From Myxococcus sp. RHSTA-1-4 (GTDB lineage: Bacteria; Myxococcota; Myxococcia; Myxococcales; Myxococcaceae), in assembly GCF_020037125.1 (NCBI RefSeq), contig NZ_JAIQDG010000027.1, positions 105,183-169,182 of the forward strand: a stretch of 64,000 nucleotides of DNA, given 5' to 3'. This document shows positions 1 to 10,415 of the stretch, piece by piece. The stretch's first letter is position 1, and each line of letters begins with the position of its first letter. The position numbers were made by a program, and so were the translations under genes. Under the pieces are notes generated by a model that made no database searches, was not told the DNA's origin, and was given only the letters and a program-made list of their open reading frames with translations.

Positions 1-249
1 CACCTCCGAGTCGGGGCTGCCATTCTTCAGCTCCGCCGCCAGCGCGGTGCCGTCTCCGTCCGGCAGGCGCAGGTCCACCAGCGCCACGTCGAAGCCTTCC
101 CTCGCGCGCTCACGGGCGGCCCGGCAGCTCGTGGCGCCGCGCACCGCGTACCCCGCGTCTCCCAGCAGCTCCTGCAGGTTGTCGAGGAAGGCCGCGTTGT
201 CATCCACCACGAGGACGGTGGGCAGGGACTTGGGGGTGGGCTCGCTCAT
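1..249 (-). CDS. Response regulator receiver protein (partial, C-terminus outside window)
   Basis: This is the N-terminal part of a receiver (REC) protein; the rest lies beyond base 1. The visible 83 residues read VLVVDDNAAF near residue 12, giving the acidic pocket (D16, D17), and VALVDLRLPDGDG around residue 55, giving the phospho-acceptor D59. Any output domain is outside the window. The start ATG overlaps the TGA of the upstream double-receiver gene (ATGA), so the two are probably translationally coupled. It is the third gene of a leftward operon headed by a globin-coupled histidine kinase and is likely a phosphorylation target of that kinase. The fold is certain; the output is unknown. 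Confidence 0.9.
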   Translation of the reverse strand, partial: MSEPTPKSLPTVLVVDDNAAFLDNLQELLGDAGYAVRGATSCRAARERAREGFDVALVDLRLPDGDGTALAAELKNGSPDSEV

Positions 250-959
250 GAGACGCGGGCGGGGCGCGCGGCGTACGCCGTCTCCAGCGCGTGCACCAGC
301 GCGCGGGTGTCGAAGGGCTTGGAGAAGACGCCCGAGGCGCCCTCCGTCGGGACCGCGTCCGGGAAGGCGGTGATGATGAAGGTGGACAGGTTCGGGTAGC
401 GCGCGCGCAGCCGCCGCAGCGCCTCGCCGTCCGGGCCTCCGGGCACCCGCAGGTCCACCAGCGCGGCGAAGGGCTCCACGCAGGAGATGCGGTCCGTGTC
501 CAGCACCGAGCACGCCGTCACGCACGAGAAGCCCTTCGCGCGCAGCACCTCGGTGAGGTTGTCGCTCAGCGCCGGGTCGTCCTCCACCAGCACCACCAGC
601 CCGTCGCGGCGGGCCCCGGACAGCAGCCCCACCAGCGTGGGAATGGGCACCGGCTTGGGCAGCACCGCGAGCAGGCCCTCGCGGCGCGCCGTCTCCAGGT
701 CGTCCTCGCGGGGATAGGCGGTGATGACCACCGCGGCCAGCCCCGGGTCCACCCGGCGCAGGTGGTGCACCGCGTCCGCGCCGCTCATGCCCGGCATGCG
801 CATGTCGGTCAGCAGCGCGTCGAAGCGCGTGGTGCGCGCCAGCCGCAGGGCCTCGTCACCGCTGGTGACGACGGTGGCCTGGTCGCCCTCGTCGCGGAGG
901 ATTTCCGCCAGGTTCTCCGCGAAGGCTCGGTTGTCATCCAGCAGAAGGTACCGACGCAT
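246..959 (-). CDS. Tandem double-receiver response regulator
   Basis: The 237-residue protein consists of two receiver domains and nothing else recognisable. REC1 (about 1-115) has the acidic pair D8/D9, acceptor D52 (DALLTDMRMPGMSG) and the conserved lysine in LPKP (K102). REC2 (about 120-232) has EDD near 126, acceptor D169 (ALVDLRVPGG) and the lysine of SKPF near the end. I start it at the ATG at 959 rather than an upstream in-frame ATG because homology begins directly with MRRYLLLDDN; the longer form would add a low-complexity tail. It overlaps the 3' end of the kinase gene by 26 bp. Without an output domain it probably works as a phosphate shuttle or protein-interaction regulator. Confidence 0.9.
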   Translation of the reverse strand: MRRYLLLDDNRAFAENLAEILRDEGDQATVVTSGDEALRLARTTRFDALLTDMRMPGMSGADAVHHLRRVDPGLAAVVITAYPREDDLETARREGLLAVLPKPVPIPTLVGLLSGARRDGLVVLVEDDPALSDNLTEVLRAKGFSCVTACSVLDTDRISCVEPFAALVDLRVPGGPDGEALRRLRARYPNLSTFIITAFPDAVPTEGASGVFSKPFDTRALVHALETAYAARPARVS

Positions 960-2124
960 GGGCGTCCTCCGCGGGCATGAGGGGAAGACGGAGCACGAAG
1001 CGGGCTCCAGCACCGGGCCGGGGAGCATAGACGATGCTCCCACCATGGCGCTCCAGAATCCGCCGGACGAGCGGCAGGCCGAGCCCGATGCCGCGCGCCT
1101 TCGTGGTCATCAGCGGCTCGAAGAGGCGGCGGCGGATGGCGTCGCTCACGCCGGGCCCCGAGTCCTCCAGCACCAGCTCCGCGACGCCCGGCTGGGGCGT
1201 GGTCGCCGACAGCGACACCGTACCGCCCGACTCCTCCAGCGCCTGCACCGCGTTCTCCAGCAGGTTGACGAACACCTGACGGAGCTGGCCCGCGTCGCCC
1301 TGGACCGGAGGAAGCGAGGGCAGCCCCTCCGCGCTCACCGTCACCGACTCGGGCCGGTGCACGGCCTTGAGGGCCTCCTGCCAGACCTCGTCCAGCCACA
1401 CCTCCTGCCGCTGCAGGGGGCGGTCCCGAATCATGTCCAGCAGGTCGGAGACGATGCGGTTGGCGATGCCCACCTGCTCGCCGATGCGATCCAGGTGCTT
1501 GGAGGTGCGCTCGTCCACGGCCGCGGAGCGGCCCCTGAGGATGTAGAGCGACGTCTCGATGACGCCCAGCGGGTTGCGCAGCTCATGGCCGATGGAGCCC
1601 ACGAGCTGGCCGAAGGTGGACAGCCGCTCGCTGCGCGCCTGCTGCGCCAGCAGGTCCTCGCGGTAGGTGTGGAGCATGATGGCCAGCTCCAGGTCGAGAA
1701 TCTTCCCCAGCGCGACGCGCGTGGCCCGCAGCATCTCCGGCTGGTCCAGCCAGGCCGCGTCGATGACGGCGTTGAGCTCCTGCCGCAGGATGTTCATCGC
1801 GCCGAACATGTAGTGCTGCGGCAGTGAGATGCGCACGTGCATGCGCCCGATGCGGCAGCGCAGGTCGTAGTAGTCCTCGTCCCAGGGGCCGTGCAGGAGC
1901 TGGCCCATCCATGCTTCCAGCGTGCCGCGGAGATGGCCGACCTGGCTCTCGCCGCCCGCGAGCGCCTGCCGCGCACCCTCGTGCTCCAGGATGCGGTCGT
2001 AGAAGACGCGGGCGATGCGGGGGAAGTGGGGTTTCGCGAGGGCATGCAGGGCGACGAGGGCCTGCGCGTCCCCCTCGTCGAAGCCCACGTACCTCTTCAG
2101 TTCCTCGAACAGGGTTTCCGCCAT
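934..2124 (-). CDS. Globin-coupled sensor histidine kinase
   Basis: A cytoplasmic kinase of 396 residues with no membrane segment. Residues 1-160 form a protoglobin sensor domain, ending with the typical IGRMHVRI segment in which H96 is the candidate proximal haem ligand, so O2 or another diatomic gas is the likely signal. A dimerisation/phospho-acceptor box follows (SIGHELRNPLGVIETS, H180). The C-terminal HATPase domain shows the N box (NLLENAVQAL), DSGPG and the GIGLGLPLVRRI G box. The start at 2124 (MAETLFEEL) is preferred over an in-frame ATG 147 bp upstream because the globin fold begins here. It heads an operon with two receiver-only proteins. The haem ligand assignment is by analogy. 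Confidence 0.9.
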   Translation of the reverse strand: MAETLFEELKRYVGFDEGDAQALVALHALAKPHFPRIARVFYDRILEHEGARQALAGGESQVGHLRGTLEAWMGQLLHGPWDEDYYDLRCRIGRMHVRISLPQHYMFGAMNILRQELNAVIDAAWLDQPEMLRATRVALGKILDLELAIMLHTYREDLLAQQARSERLSTFGQLVGSIGHELRNPLGVIETSLYILRGRSAAVDERTSKHLDRIGEQVGIANRIVSDLLDMIRDRPLQRQEVWLDEVWQEALKAVHRPESVTVSAEGLPSLPPVQGDAGQLRQVFVNLLENAVQALEESGGTVSLSATTPQPGVAELVLEDSGPGVSDAIRRRLFEPLMTTKARGIGLGLPLVRRILERHGGSIVYAPRPGAGARFVLRLPLMPAEDAHASVPSAG

Positions 2125-2206
2125 GATTGATTGGGGTGGGAGCCTAGCCAGGAAGAACGCACGACCGCAGGTGAATCCTCCTGGCGCCTGTCCTTCTTCC
2201 AGCTTT

Positions 2207-3034
2207 TCAGCCTGCTTCGGCTGATGGGGCCCATGGGAGGGCCTCCACGGCGCAGCCCGCCCTGCGGGCAAGCTCCATCAGCAGCAGCTCCCGCTGGACG
2301 CGCAGGTCGAGCTGCCGCCGCTGCTGGTGCTTGAGGAAGTGGAGTCCGTGGACCACCTCCATCATCGTCGCCTCTCCCGCGCCCAGGCCCAGGATGACGG
2401 CGCCCAGGGCCTCCTCGGCCACCGGCAGGAGCTGGTCCTCCAGCGCGCCCAGCCTCCGGTCCAGCGCCGTCAGCTCCGTCACCAGCCGGTCCACCTCCGG
2501 AGGCAGCGCCGCGGCGCGGCCCGTGCGCGCGAAGACGAGGCCCGCCAGCGCCTCGCGGTCCAGCTCCCCGTCCCGGCTCCAGGGCGGGGCGCGCTCCCCT
2601 TGGAGCACCTGGAGGTCCGGGTCCAGCTTCCCCAGCCTCGCCAGAAGCTCCGCGCGCGCGTCCGCCAGCAGCTGAATCTCCCCATCCGCGGCCAGGGCCT
2701 CCGCCTCCAGCATCACCCGCTCGTGCGCGAACACGGCCTCCGGGGGCGAGTCGGCGGAGAGCAGGATGAGCCGCTCCAGGAACTCGCGCACGCCCTCTTC
2801 AATGGCACGAGCCTCGCCGTTGTGGCGCAGCCAGAGCCGCACGCGCGCCGCGTCCCTCCCCGGCGACTCCAGGAAGCGCGCCAGCGACAGCTCCGGCGCG
2901 CGCGGGGCCTCCTTCGCGGCGGCCGGGCGCTTGGGGGCCATGAGGGGGGAGCCCGGCTCCAGCCCGCTCGCCTGCCCCGTACCGGCGGCGAGGAGCAGGC
3001 ACAGGCACATCGGTATCACGTCGCGCATGGCCAT
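2207..3034 (-). CDS. Exported helical protein of unknown function
   Basis: I do not recognise a family. The start at 3034 (MAMRDVIP) has GGGAG a few bases upstream and gives 275 residues beginning with a hydrophobic stretch (PMCLCLLLAAGTGQASG), a probable Sec signal peptide; cysteines sit inside it but there is no clean lipobox. The mature part is rich in Ala, Leu, Glu and Arg, with heptad-like segments (for example VDRLVTELTALDRRLGALED), so a mostly helical, possibly coiled-coil periplasmic protein is likely. It ends 82 bp before the kinase gene on the same strand and could belong to that transcription unit. The larger in-frame extension to 3244 is Arg/Pro-rich and unlikely to be translated. 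Confidence 0.65.
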   Translation of the reverse strand: MAMRDVIPMCLCLLLAAGTGQASGLEPGSPLMAPKRPAAAKEAPRAPELSLARFLESPGRDAARVRLWLRHNGEARAIEEGVREFLERLILLSADSPPEAVFAHERVMLEAEALAADGEIQLLADARAELLARLGKLDPDLQVLQGERAPPWSRDGELDREALAGLVFARTGRAAALPPEVDRLVTELTALDRRLGALEDQLLPVAEEALGAVILGLGAGEATMMEVVHGLHFLKHQQRRQLDLRVQRELLLMELARRAGCAVEALPWAPSAEAG

Positions 3035-3250
3035 GAAGGCTCCCATCGCCGGCACCGGGGAGGTCCGGCATCTCCGGGTTGAGCAAGCCCCGCGCCACGG
3101 GCTTCTCGCTGGAGAGCCGGGATTCCGGACGCAGGAATTGCGCGCGGAGGGGGCTCGCGGGAGGGGCGCGCAGAATCTGCGCCGGGAGCTGTTCAGACAG
3201 GCGGGAGGAGTCCGCCCCCGCTCATCGGGGCTGAGCGGGGGCACGGCGTG

Positions 3251-4432
3251 TCAGTGCATCGTCGTCGGGGACGTGCGCCCGGGCGCGAGCTGCTCGCGTG
3301 TCACCGTCTCATGGCCGGTGGCCTTGCCGCGCTCCAGCAGGGACTTGAAGCGCAGCAGGTCGTCATCCATCTGCTTCTTCGGGTCGGCGCCCAGCAGCTT
3401 CGCGAAGGCGTGGCCGATGGCGCCAGCGGGTGGGTTGTACGAGAGGCGGATGTCCACCCGCGTCCCGCCGCCCGGCGTGGGCTCGAAGTGGATGATGCCC
3501 GAGTTCTTCACCATCGTGCCCTTCACGCTCCGCCATGCGAGCACCTGGTTGGGGATGCGCTTGGTGATGATGGCGTCCCATTCGAAGTGCGTGCCCGCGG
3601 GGCCCTGCACCCTCCAGTGAGAGCGCTCGTCGTCGCTCACGCGGACCTCGTCCACGTGGGTCATGAAGCGCGGGAAGTTCTGCATCGCGCTCCAGAAGGC
3701 GAACACCTCCTCCACCGGCGCATTCACGGTGATGTCCTTCTGGAGCGTGATGGCGCGCGTGCCGGCGCCCACGCCCGTGAGGCGCTTCGCGTCCAGGTTG
3801 GTGAGGGCCCGGATGCCGAGCACCAGTCCACCGAGGCCGGCCAGCGTGCCGATGAGGCCCCGCTGCCAGAAGCCCCACCCCGTCAGCGTCAGCCCTCCCA
3901 GCGTGCCGAACAGGCGCGCCGTGGGAGACCAGTGGTTCTGGATGAAGGGCCACGCCTCACCGAGCCGCGCCACTCCGCCTTGCAGGTCCGGATGGGTTCC
4001 GGGCTCCGGGTATGGGTTCAGCCGGTTGTCCACGCCCCGGACGCCGCGCACCCGGCCGATGCGCGGCACCACGCGCTTCAACTCGTGGAGCAGGATGGCG
4101 CCCTCCAGCACCACCGTGCCGTCCCGCGCGGAGACGTGGACCGCACCGGGGTGCGAGCACACACGGCCCAGCGCCGAGCGCACGCGTTCCTCCAGTGTCA
4201 CGTCATCCACCGGACGAGAGCGCAGCTTGCGGAAGGACTCGAAGAAAACGCCGCGGGTGCGGTGGGACAGGTCTCTCGCCACGATGCCCACCGCGCCGCT
4301 GGCTTCATGCGCGGCGTGAACGGCCCGGCCCTGCAGGTGTGCCCTCCGCCAACGTCCACTGCGGGGGTCCGCCCAGTACATCAGCCCCGCCCCCATCCCC
4401 ACTCCGCCGATTCCCCACCAGGCAGCCTTCAT
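3251..4432 (-). CDS. BON-domain / SRPBCC (START-like) membrane protein
   Basis: The 393-residue protein starts at ATG 4432 with AGGAG upstream. The N-terminus (KAAWWGIGGVGMGAGLMYW) is a short hydrophobic segment followed by ADPRSGRWRR, as in YtxH-like proteins. A BON domain follows (about 65-135: LEERVRSALGRV, then VVLEGAILLHELKRV and RGVRGVDNRL), a fold that binds phospholipid. A second hydrophobic stretch lies near 175-205. The C-terminal half is an SRPBCC/polyketide-cyclase-like domain (ITVNAPVEEVFAFWSAMQNFPRFM onward). Such combinations are usually annotated as membrane-stress or lipid-related proteins; the ligand is unknown. The huge upstream extension of this frame to 5500 is antisense to the phosphoribosyltransferase gene and was not used. 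Confidence 0.85.
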   Translation of the reverse strand: MKAAWWGIGGVGMGAGLMYWADPRSGRWRRAHLQGRAVHAAHEASGAVGIVARDLSHRTRGVFFESFRKLRSRPVDDVTLEERVRSALGRVCSHPGAVHVSARDGTVVLEGAILLHELKRVVPRIGRVRGVRGVDNRLNPYPEPGTHPDLQGGVARLGEAWPFIQNHWSPTARLFGTLGGLTLTGWGFWQRGLIGTLAGLGGLVLGIRALTNLDAKRLTGVGAGTRAITLQKDITVNAPVEEVFAFWSAMQNFPRFMTHVDEVRVSDDERSHWRVQGPAGTHFEWDAIITKRIPNQVLAWRSVKGTMVKNSGIIHFEPTPGGGTRVDIRLSYNPPAGAIGHAFAKLLGADPKKQMDDDLLRFKSLLERGKATGHETVTREQLAPGRTSPTTMH

Positions 4433-4651
4433 TGCGTGTCTCCTGTGTCTTGGCGTTCCTTCCACGGAACGTGAAGGCGCTGGTTGCGCGGTGCAGCAAC
4501 CAGGAAGGGTGCCCCCGCCCATGTCATGTCGGAATGCCCGGAGCCCGGGCGGACGGGCAGGCGTTCGCGAGCCGCCCTCGTGGAACGGGGGACGAGAGGT
4601 GTCCATTTTCATTCGAGAGGAGTGTCCCGAACGGGGCGCGAGGAGCGGAAC

Positions 4652-5335
4652 ATGCGAGGGCCCGAGTTCCTGGACCGTTACGAGGGAGGCCTCGTGCTCG
4701 CGGGCCTCTTGCGGGCCTACGCGCACCAGCCGGACACCGTGGTGCTGGCGCTGCCGAGGGGCGGCGTGCCCGTGGCCTATGAAGTCGCGAGGAAGATGGG
4801 CGTGCCGCTGGACGTGTTCCTGGTGCGCAAGCTGGGGGCGCCCCGGCACGAGGAACTGGCGATGGGGGCCATCGCTTCCGGCGGGGTGCGGGTCCTCAAC
4901 CGCGAGGTGCTGGATGAGCTGAACATCTCGGAGGCGCAGATCGACGCCGCCGCCGCGCGCGAGGGATTGGAGCTCCAGCGGCGCGAGCTCCGGTACCGGG
5001 AGGGACGGCCGCCGCCGGACGTGCGCGGGCGCACGGTCATCCTCGTGGACGATGGCCTGGCCACGGGCACCACGATGCGCGCCGCGGTGGCCGCGCTGCG
5101 CCAGCAGGAGCCCGCGCGAATCGTGGTCGCGGTGCCGGTGGGCGCGGTGGAGTCCTGTGACGACCTGGCGGACGAGGCGGACGAGGTCATCTGCGCCCGC
5201 AAGCCGGAGCCGTTCCATGCGGTGGGACTGTGGTACCGCGACTTCGCGCAAACCTCGGACGAAGAGGTGCGCGAGCTGCTGGCCCGCGAGGCCCGGGAGC
5301 GGAACGCGGGCCTGGAGCAGCCTTCCGCGGTGTGA
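4652..5335 (+). CDS. Predicted phosphoribosyltransferase (COG1926 type)
   Basis: A 227-residue type I phosphoribosyltransferase-fold protein. The PRPP-binding loop is VILVDDGLATGTTMRAA (about 130-146), preceded by the LPRGGVPVAYEVA segment near residue 30 that is typical of this uncharacterised family. The start at 4652 (MRGPEFLDRYEGG) has GAGGAGCGGAAC in front; upstream in-frame ATGs give Arg-rich sequence without a ribosome site. No base-specific motif of the purine or pyrimidine enzymes is evident, so the nucleobase substrate cannot be named. It is divergent from the BON/SRPBCC gene with about 220 bp between them. Confidence 0.85.
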   Translation: MRGPEFLDRYEGGLVLAGLLRAYAHQPDTVVLALPRGGVPVAYEVARKMGVPLDVFLVRKLGAPRHEELAMGAIASGGVRVLNREVLDELNISEAQIDAAAAREGLELQRRELRYREGRPPPDVRGRTVILVDDGLATGTTMRAAVAALRQQEPARIVVAVPVGAVESCDDLADEADEVICARKPEPFHAVGLWYRDFAQTSDEEVRELLAREARERNAGLEQPSAV

Positions 5336-5423
5336 GGGCACGGCTGTTGCCGCGGCGGGGTATGGACGACCCGGCGGAAGGGGATGCACATACAAGCGGA
5401 TTGATGACGACCCACCGGGTGCC

Positions 5424-5477
5424 TCATCAAACTGATGAAATACGAACCTTGAGTGTGAGCTTGAAAATACATACCGT
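5424..5477 (+). promoter_or_regulatory. Palindrome and candidate promoter of the secreted-protein gene
   Basis: An AT-richer patch precedes the gene at 5515. It contains the perfect dyad TCATCA-AAC-TGATGA (5424-5438), then TTGAGT (5449-5454), a 17-bp spacer and TACCGT (5472-5477). The -35 is reasonable and the -10 is poor, so only the dyad and base composition are firm. The dyad could be an operator. Confidence 0.35.
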
Positions 5478-5514
5478 GAAGTCGTCGCAAATCGCGACAC
5501 TCACGGGAGAATGA

Positions 5515-6288
5515 ATGAAGCTGTCGAAGATGGCTTTGACTCTTGCGTTGGTGCCAGCCCTCTCTCAGGTGGCGAGTGCCGAAGCGCCCCTCGAACACGG
5601 AGCACCGGCCGAAGTCGAAATCGCGAATCAGGCGGCAATCAAGAACGAACGAGCGTTCCTCGCCTCCGCCGGTCCCGAGTGGAAGCGGATTGACGACGGA
5701 GCCTACGCCGCACGCGCCAGCAATGGCATCAGCTACACCGTGTTTCATGGCGCGGCGGGGAAGGACAGCGTGGTGCGCGACCTGTGGCGGGAGCTCGCGC
5801 AACTGGAGGCGAAGAAGCACTCGAGCATCCAGCAGGAGCGAGACGGGGCGCTCTCCAGGGAGCAGTCGATTCTCGAAAGCCTGCGTCAGCTCGAAGAGCC
5901 GGATGCCAATCTCGATGCAGGCTCCGCCTCCTATGTGTGTGTGCCCTTTGGTGCTGTGTCCACCTTCGAGGTGGGGTTCTATGGCACGTTGGTCTACGGG
6001 CGGATAACGTCGACACTGGGGTATGACGACTGGGGATTTCCGATCCCGATTGGTGCCGCCTACGCCCGCGTCGAGGCGACGGATCTCAGTACCGGGTACA
6101 CCCTCAGCGCGTATAGCTACGATTGGGTGGGACAGGAGCTCTCGGTCTCGCTGAATACGAGCAATAACTGGGACTGCGGGATGAGGACGGTGCAGCGCGT
6201 GCAGGGTTGCGGCAGCTTCTATGAGGTGCGGCGCGAGGCGTCGTGCTCCTCGCTGCCCGCGTATTCAGAGGTTGTGACGCAGTATTGA
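5515..6288 (+). CDS. Secreted cysteine-containing protein of unknown function
   Basis: I do not recognise this 257-residue protein. It starts with a clear signal peptide (KMALTLALVPALSQVASA, cleavage expected before EAPLEH). A charged, probably helical region follows (about 65-135), with runs such as ELAQLEAKKHSSIQQERDGA, and then a Tyr/Ser/Thr/Gly-rich beta-type C-terminal half carrying four cysteines (YVCVP, WDCGM, QGCGS, ASCSS) that could form two disulfides. GGGAGA lies six bases before the start. Codon third positions are less GC-rich than in the neighbours, which may mean recent acquisition. It has its own candidate promoter and a strong terminator, so it is probably monocistronic. Confidence 0.7.
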   Translation: MKLSKMALTLALVPALSQVASAEAPLEHGAPAEVEIANQAAIKNERAFLASAGPEWKRIDDGAYAARASNGISYTVFHGAAGKDSVVRDLWRELAQLEAKKHSSIQQERDGALSREQSILESLRQLEEPDANLDAGSASYVCVPFGAVSTFEVGFYGTLVYGRITSTLGYDDWGFPIPIGAAYARVEATDLSTGYTLSAYSYDWVGQELSVSLNTSNNWDCGMRTVQRVQGCGSFYEVRREASCSSLPAYSEVVTQY

Positions 6289-6303
6289 GCGGAGAAGGGG
6301 GGC

Positions 6304-6338
6304 GTCTCTCCCTGGGCTCGATGAACCCAGGGGGAGAC
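6304..6338 (+). terminator. Intrinsic-terminator-like hairpin
   Basis: GTCTCTCCCTGGG (6304-6316) pairs with CCCAGGGGGAGAC (6326-6338) across a nine-base loop: 13 pairs including one G-U. It lies 16 bases after the stop of the secreted-protein gene. There is no T tract, which is common in high-GC genomes. Confidence 0.6.
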
Positions 6339-6455
6339 CTGCCGCGGAGGGCCCGTCCCCCCGCCCGGCTCCCCGCCGGGGCCTCGGTCCATGGGCCGGC
6401 CGCGAGACGACGGGCGGTGAATCTGGTCTAGGCTCCCGCGGCCCTGTCCGCCGCC

Positions 6456-9937
<3,482 letters not shown>

Positions 9938-9986
9938 GCTGGACAGGCAGCCGGGCCTGGGTGGCAATCCCCTGGAATTTCCTGGA

Positions 9987-10016
9987 CCCGGGGCCATATA
10001 GACCCCTGGCCCCGGG
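9987..10016 (+). terminator. GC-rich hairpin between NtrC gene and lone receiver
   Basis: CCCGGGGCC (9987-9995) is perfectly complementary to GGCCCCGGG (10008-10016) with a 12-base AT-containing loop. It sits 50 bases after the NtrC stop and 17 bases before the GTG of the next gene, so it could terminate the upstream transcript or attenuate the downstream one. There is no T tract. Confidence 0.5.
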
Positions 10017-10033
10017 CTTGCTGAGGGCCGCCC

Positions 10034-10411
10034 GTGGCCCAGAACCTCCTGATTGTCGATGACGAATCCTCCCTCTGCTGGGTGCTGGGGCAGTTCTTCA
10101 CGAGCGCGGGCTACCGCGTGGACTCGGCACGGGCGCTCGATGAGGCGCTGGGGCTGATGACGACGGGCCGGTACGACCTGGTCATCAGCGACCTGCGCCT
10201 GAGCGGCACGCAGTCCGAGGAGGGGCTGCTGCTGGCGGACTTCGTGCGCCGGTTCGCGCCGGAGACGCGCGTGGTGCTACTCACGGCCTTCGCCACGCAG
10301 GAAATCACCGAGCGGGCGCGGGAGCTGGGGGTGGACCTGGTGCTGCCCAAGCCACAGCCCCTGCCTGCCCTGGCCCGGCACGTCTCCCAACTCCTCACCG
10401 CGGCGCGATGA
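10034..10411 (+). CDS. Stand-alone receiver-domain response regulator
   Basis: A CheY-like protein of 125 residues: acidic pair D9/D10 (LLIVDDE), acceptor D53 (LVISDLRLSG) and the conserved lysine in LVLPKPQPLP. There is no output domain. It starts with GTG at 10034; no ATG start fits the receiver fold. It ends only 4 bp before the OmpA-family gene and is likely co-transcribed with it. It may receive phosphate from the neighbouring PAS kinase or from an orphan kinase. Confidence 0.88.
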   Translation: MAQNLLIVDDESSLCWVLGQFFTSAGYRVDSARALDEALGLMTTGRYDLVISDLRLSGTQSEEGLLLADFVRRFAPETRVVLLTAFATQEITERARELGVDLVLPKPQPLPALARHVSQLLTAAR

Positions 10412-10415
10412 AGAC

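Noticed and set aside
9960..9985. Possible sigma-54 promoter (TGGCA...TGGAA) before the lone receiver gene
   Set aside because: The GC dinucleotide required at -12 is absent and the spacing does not fit.
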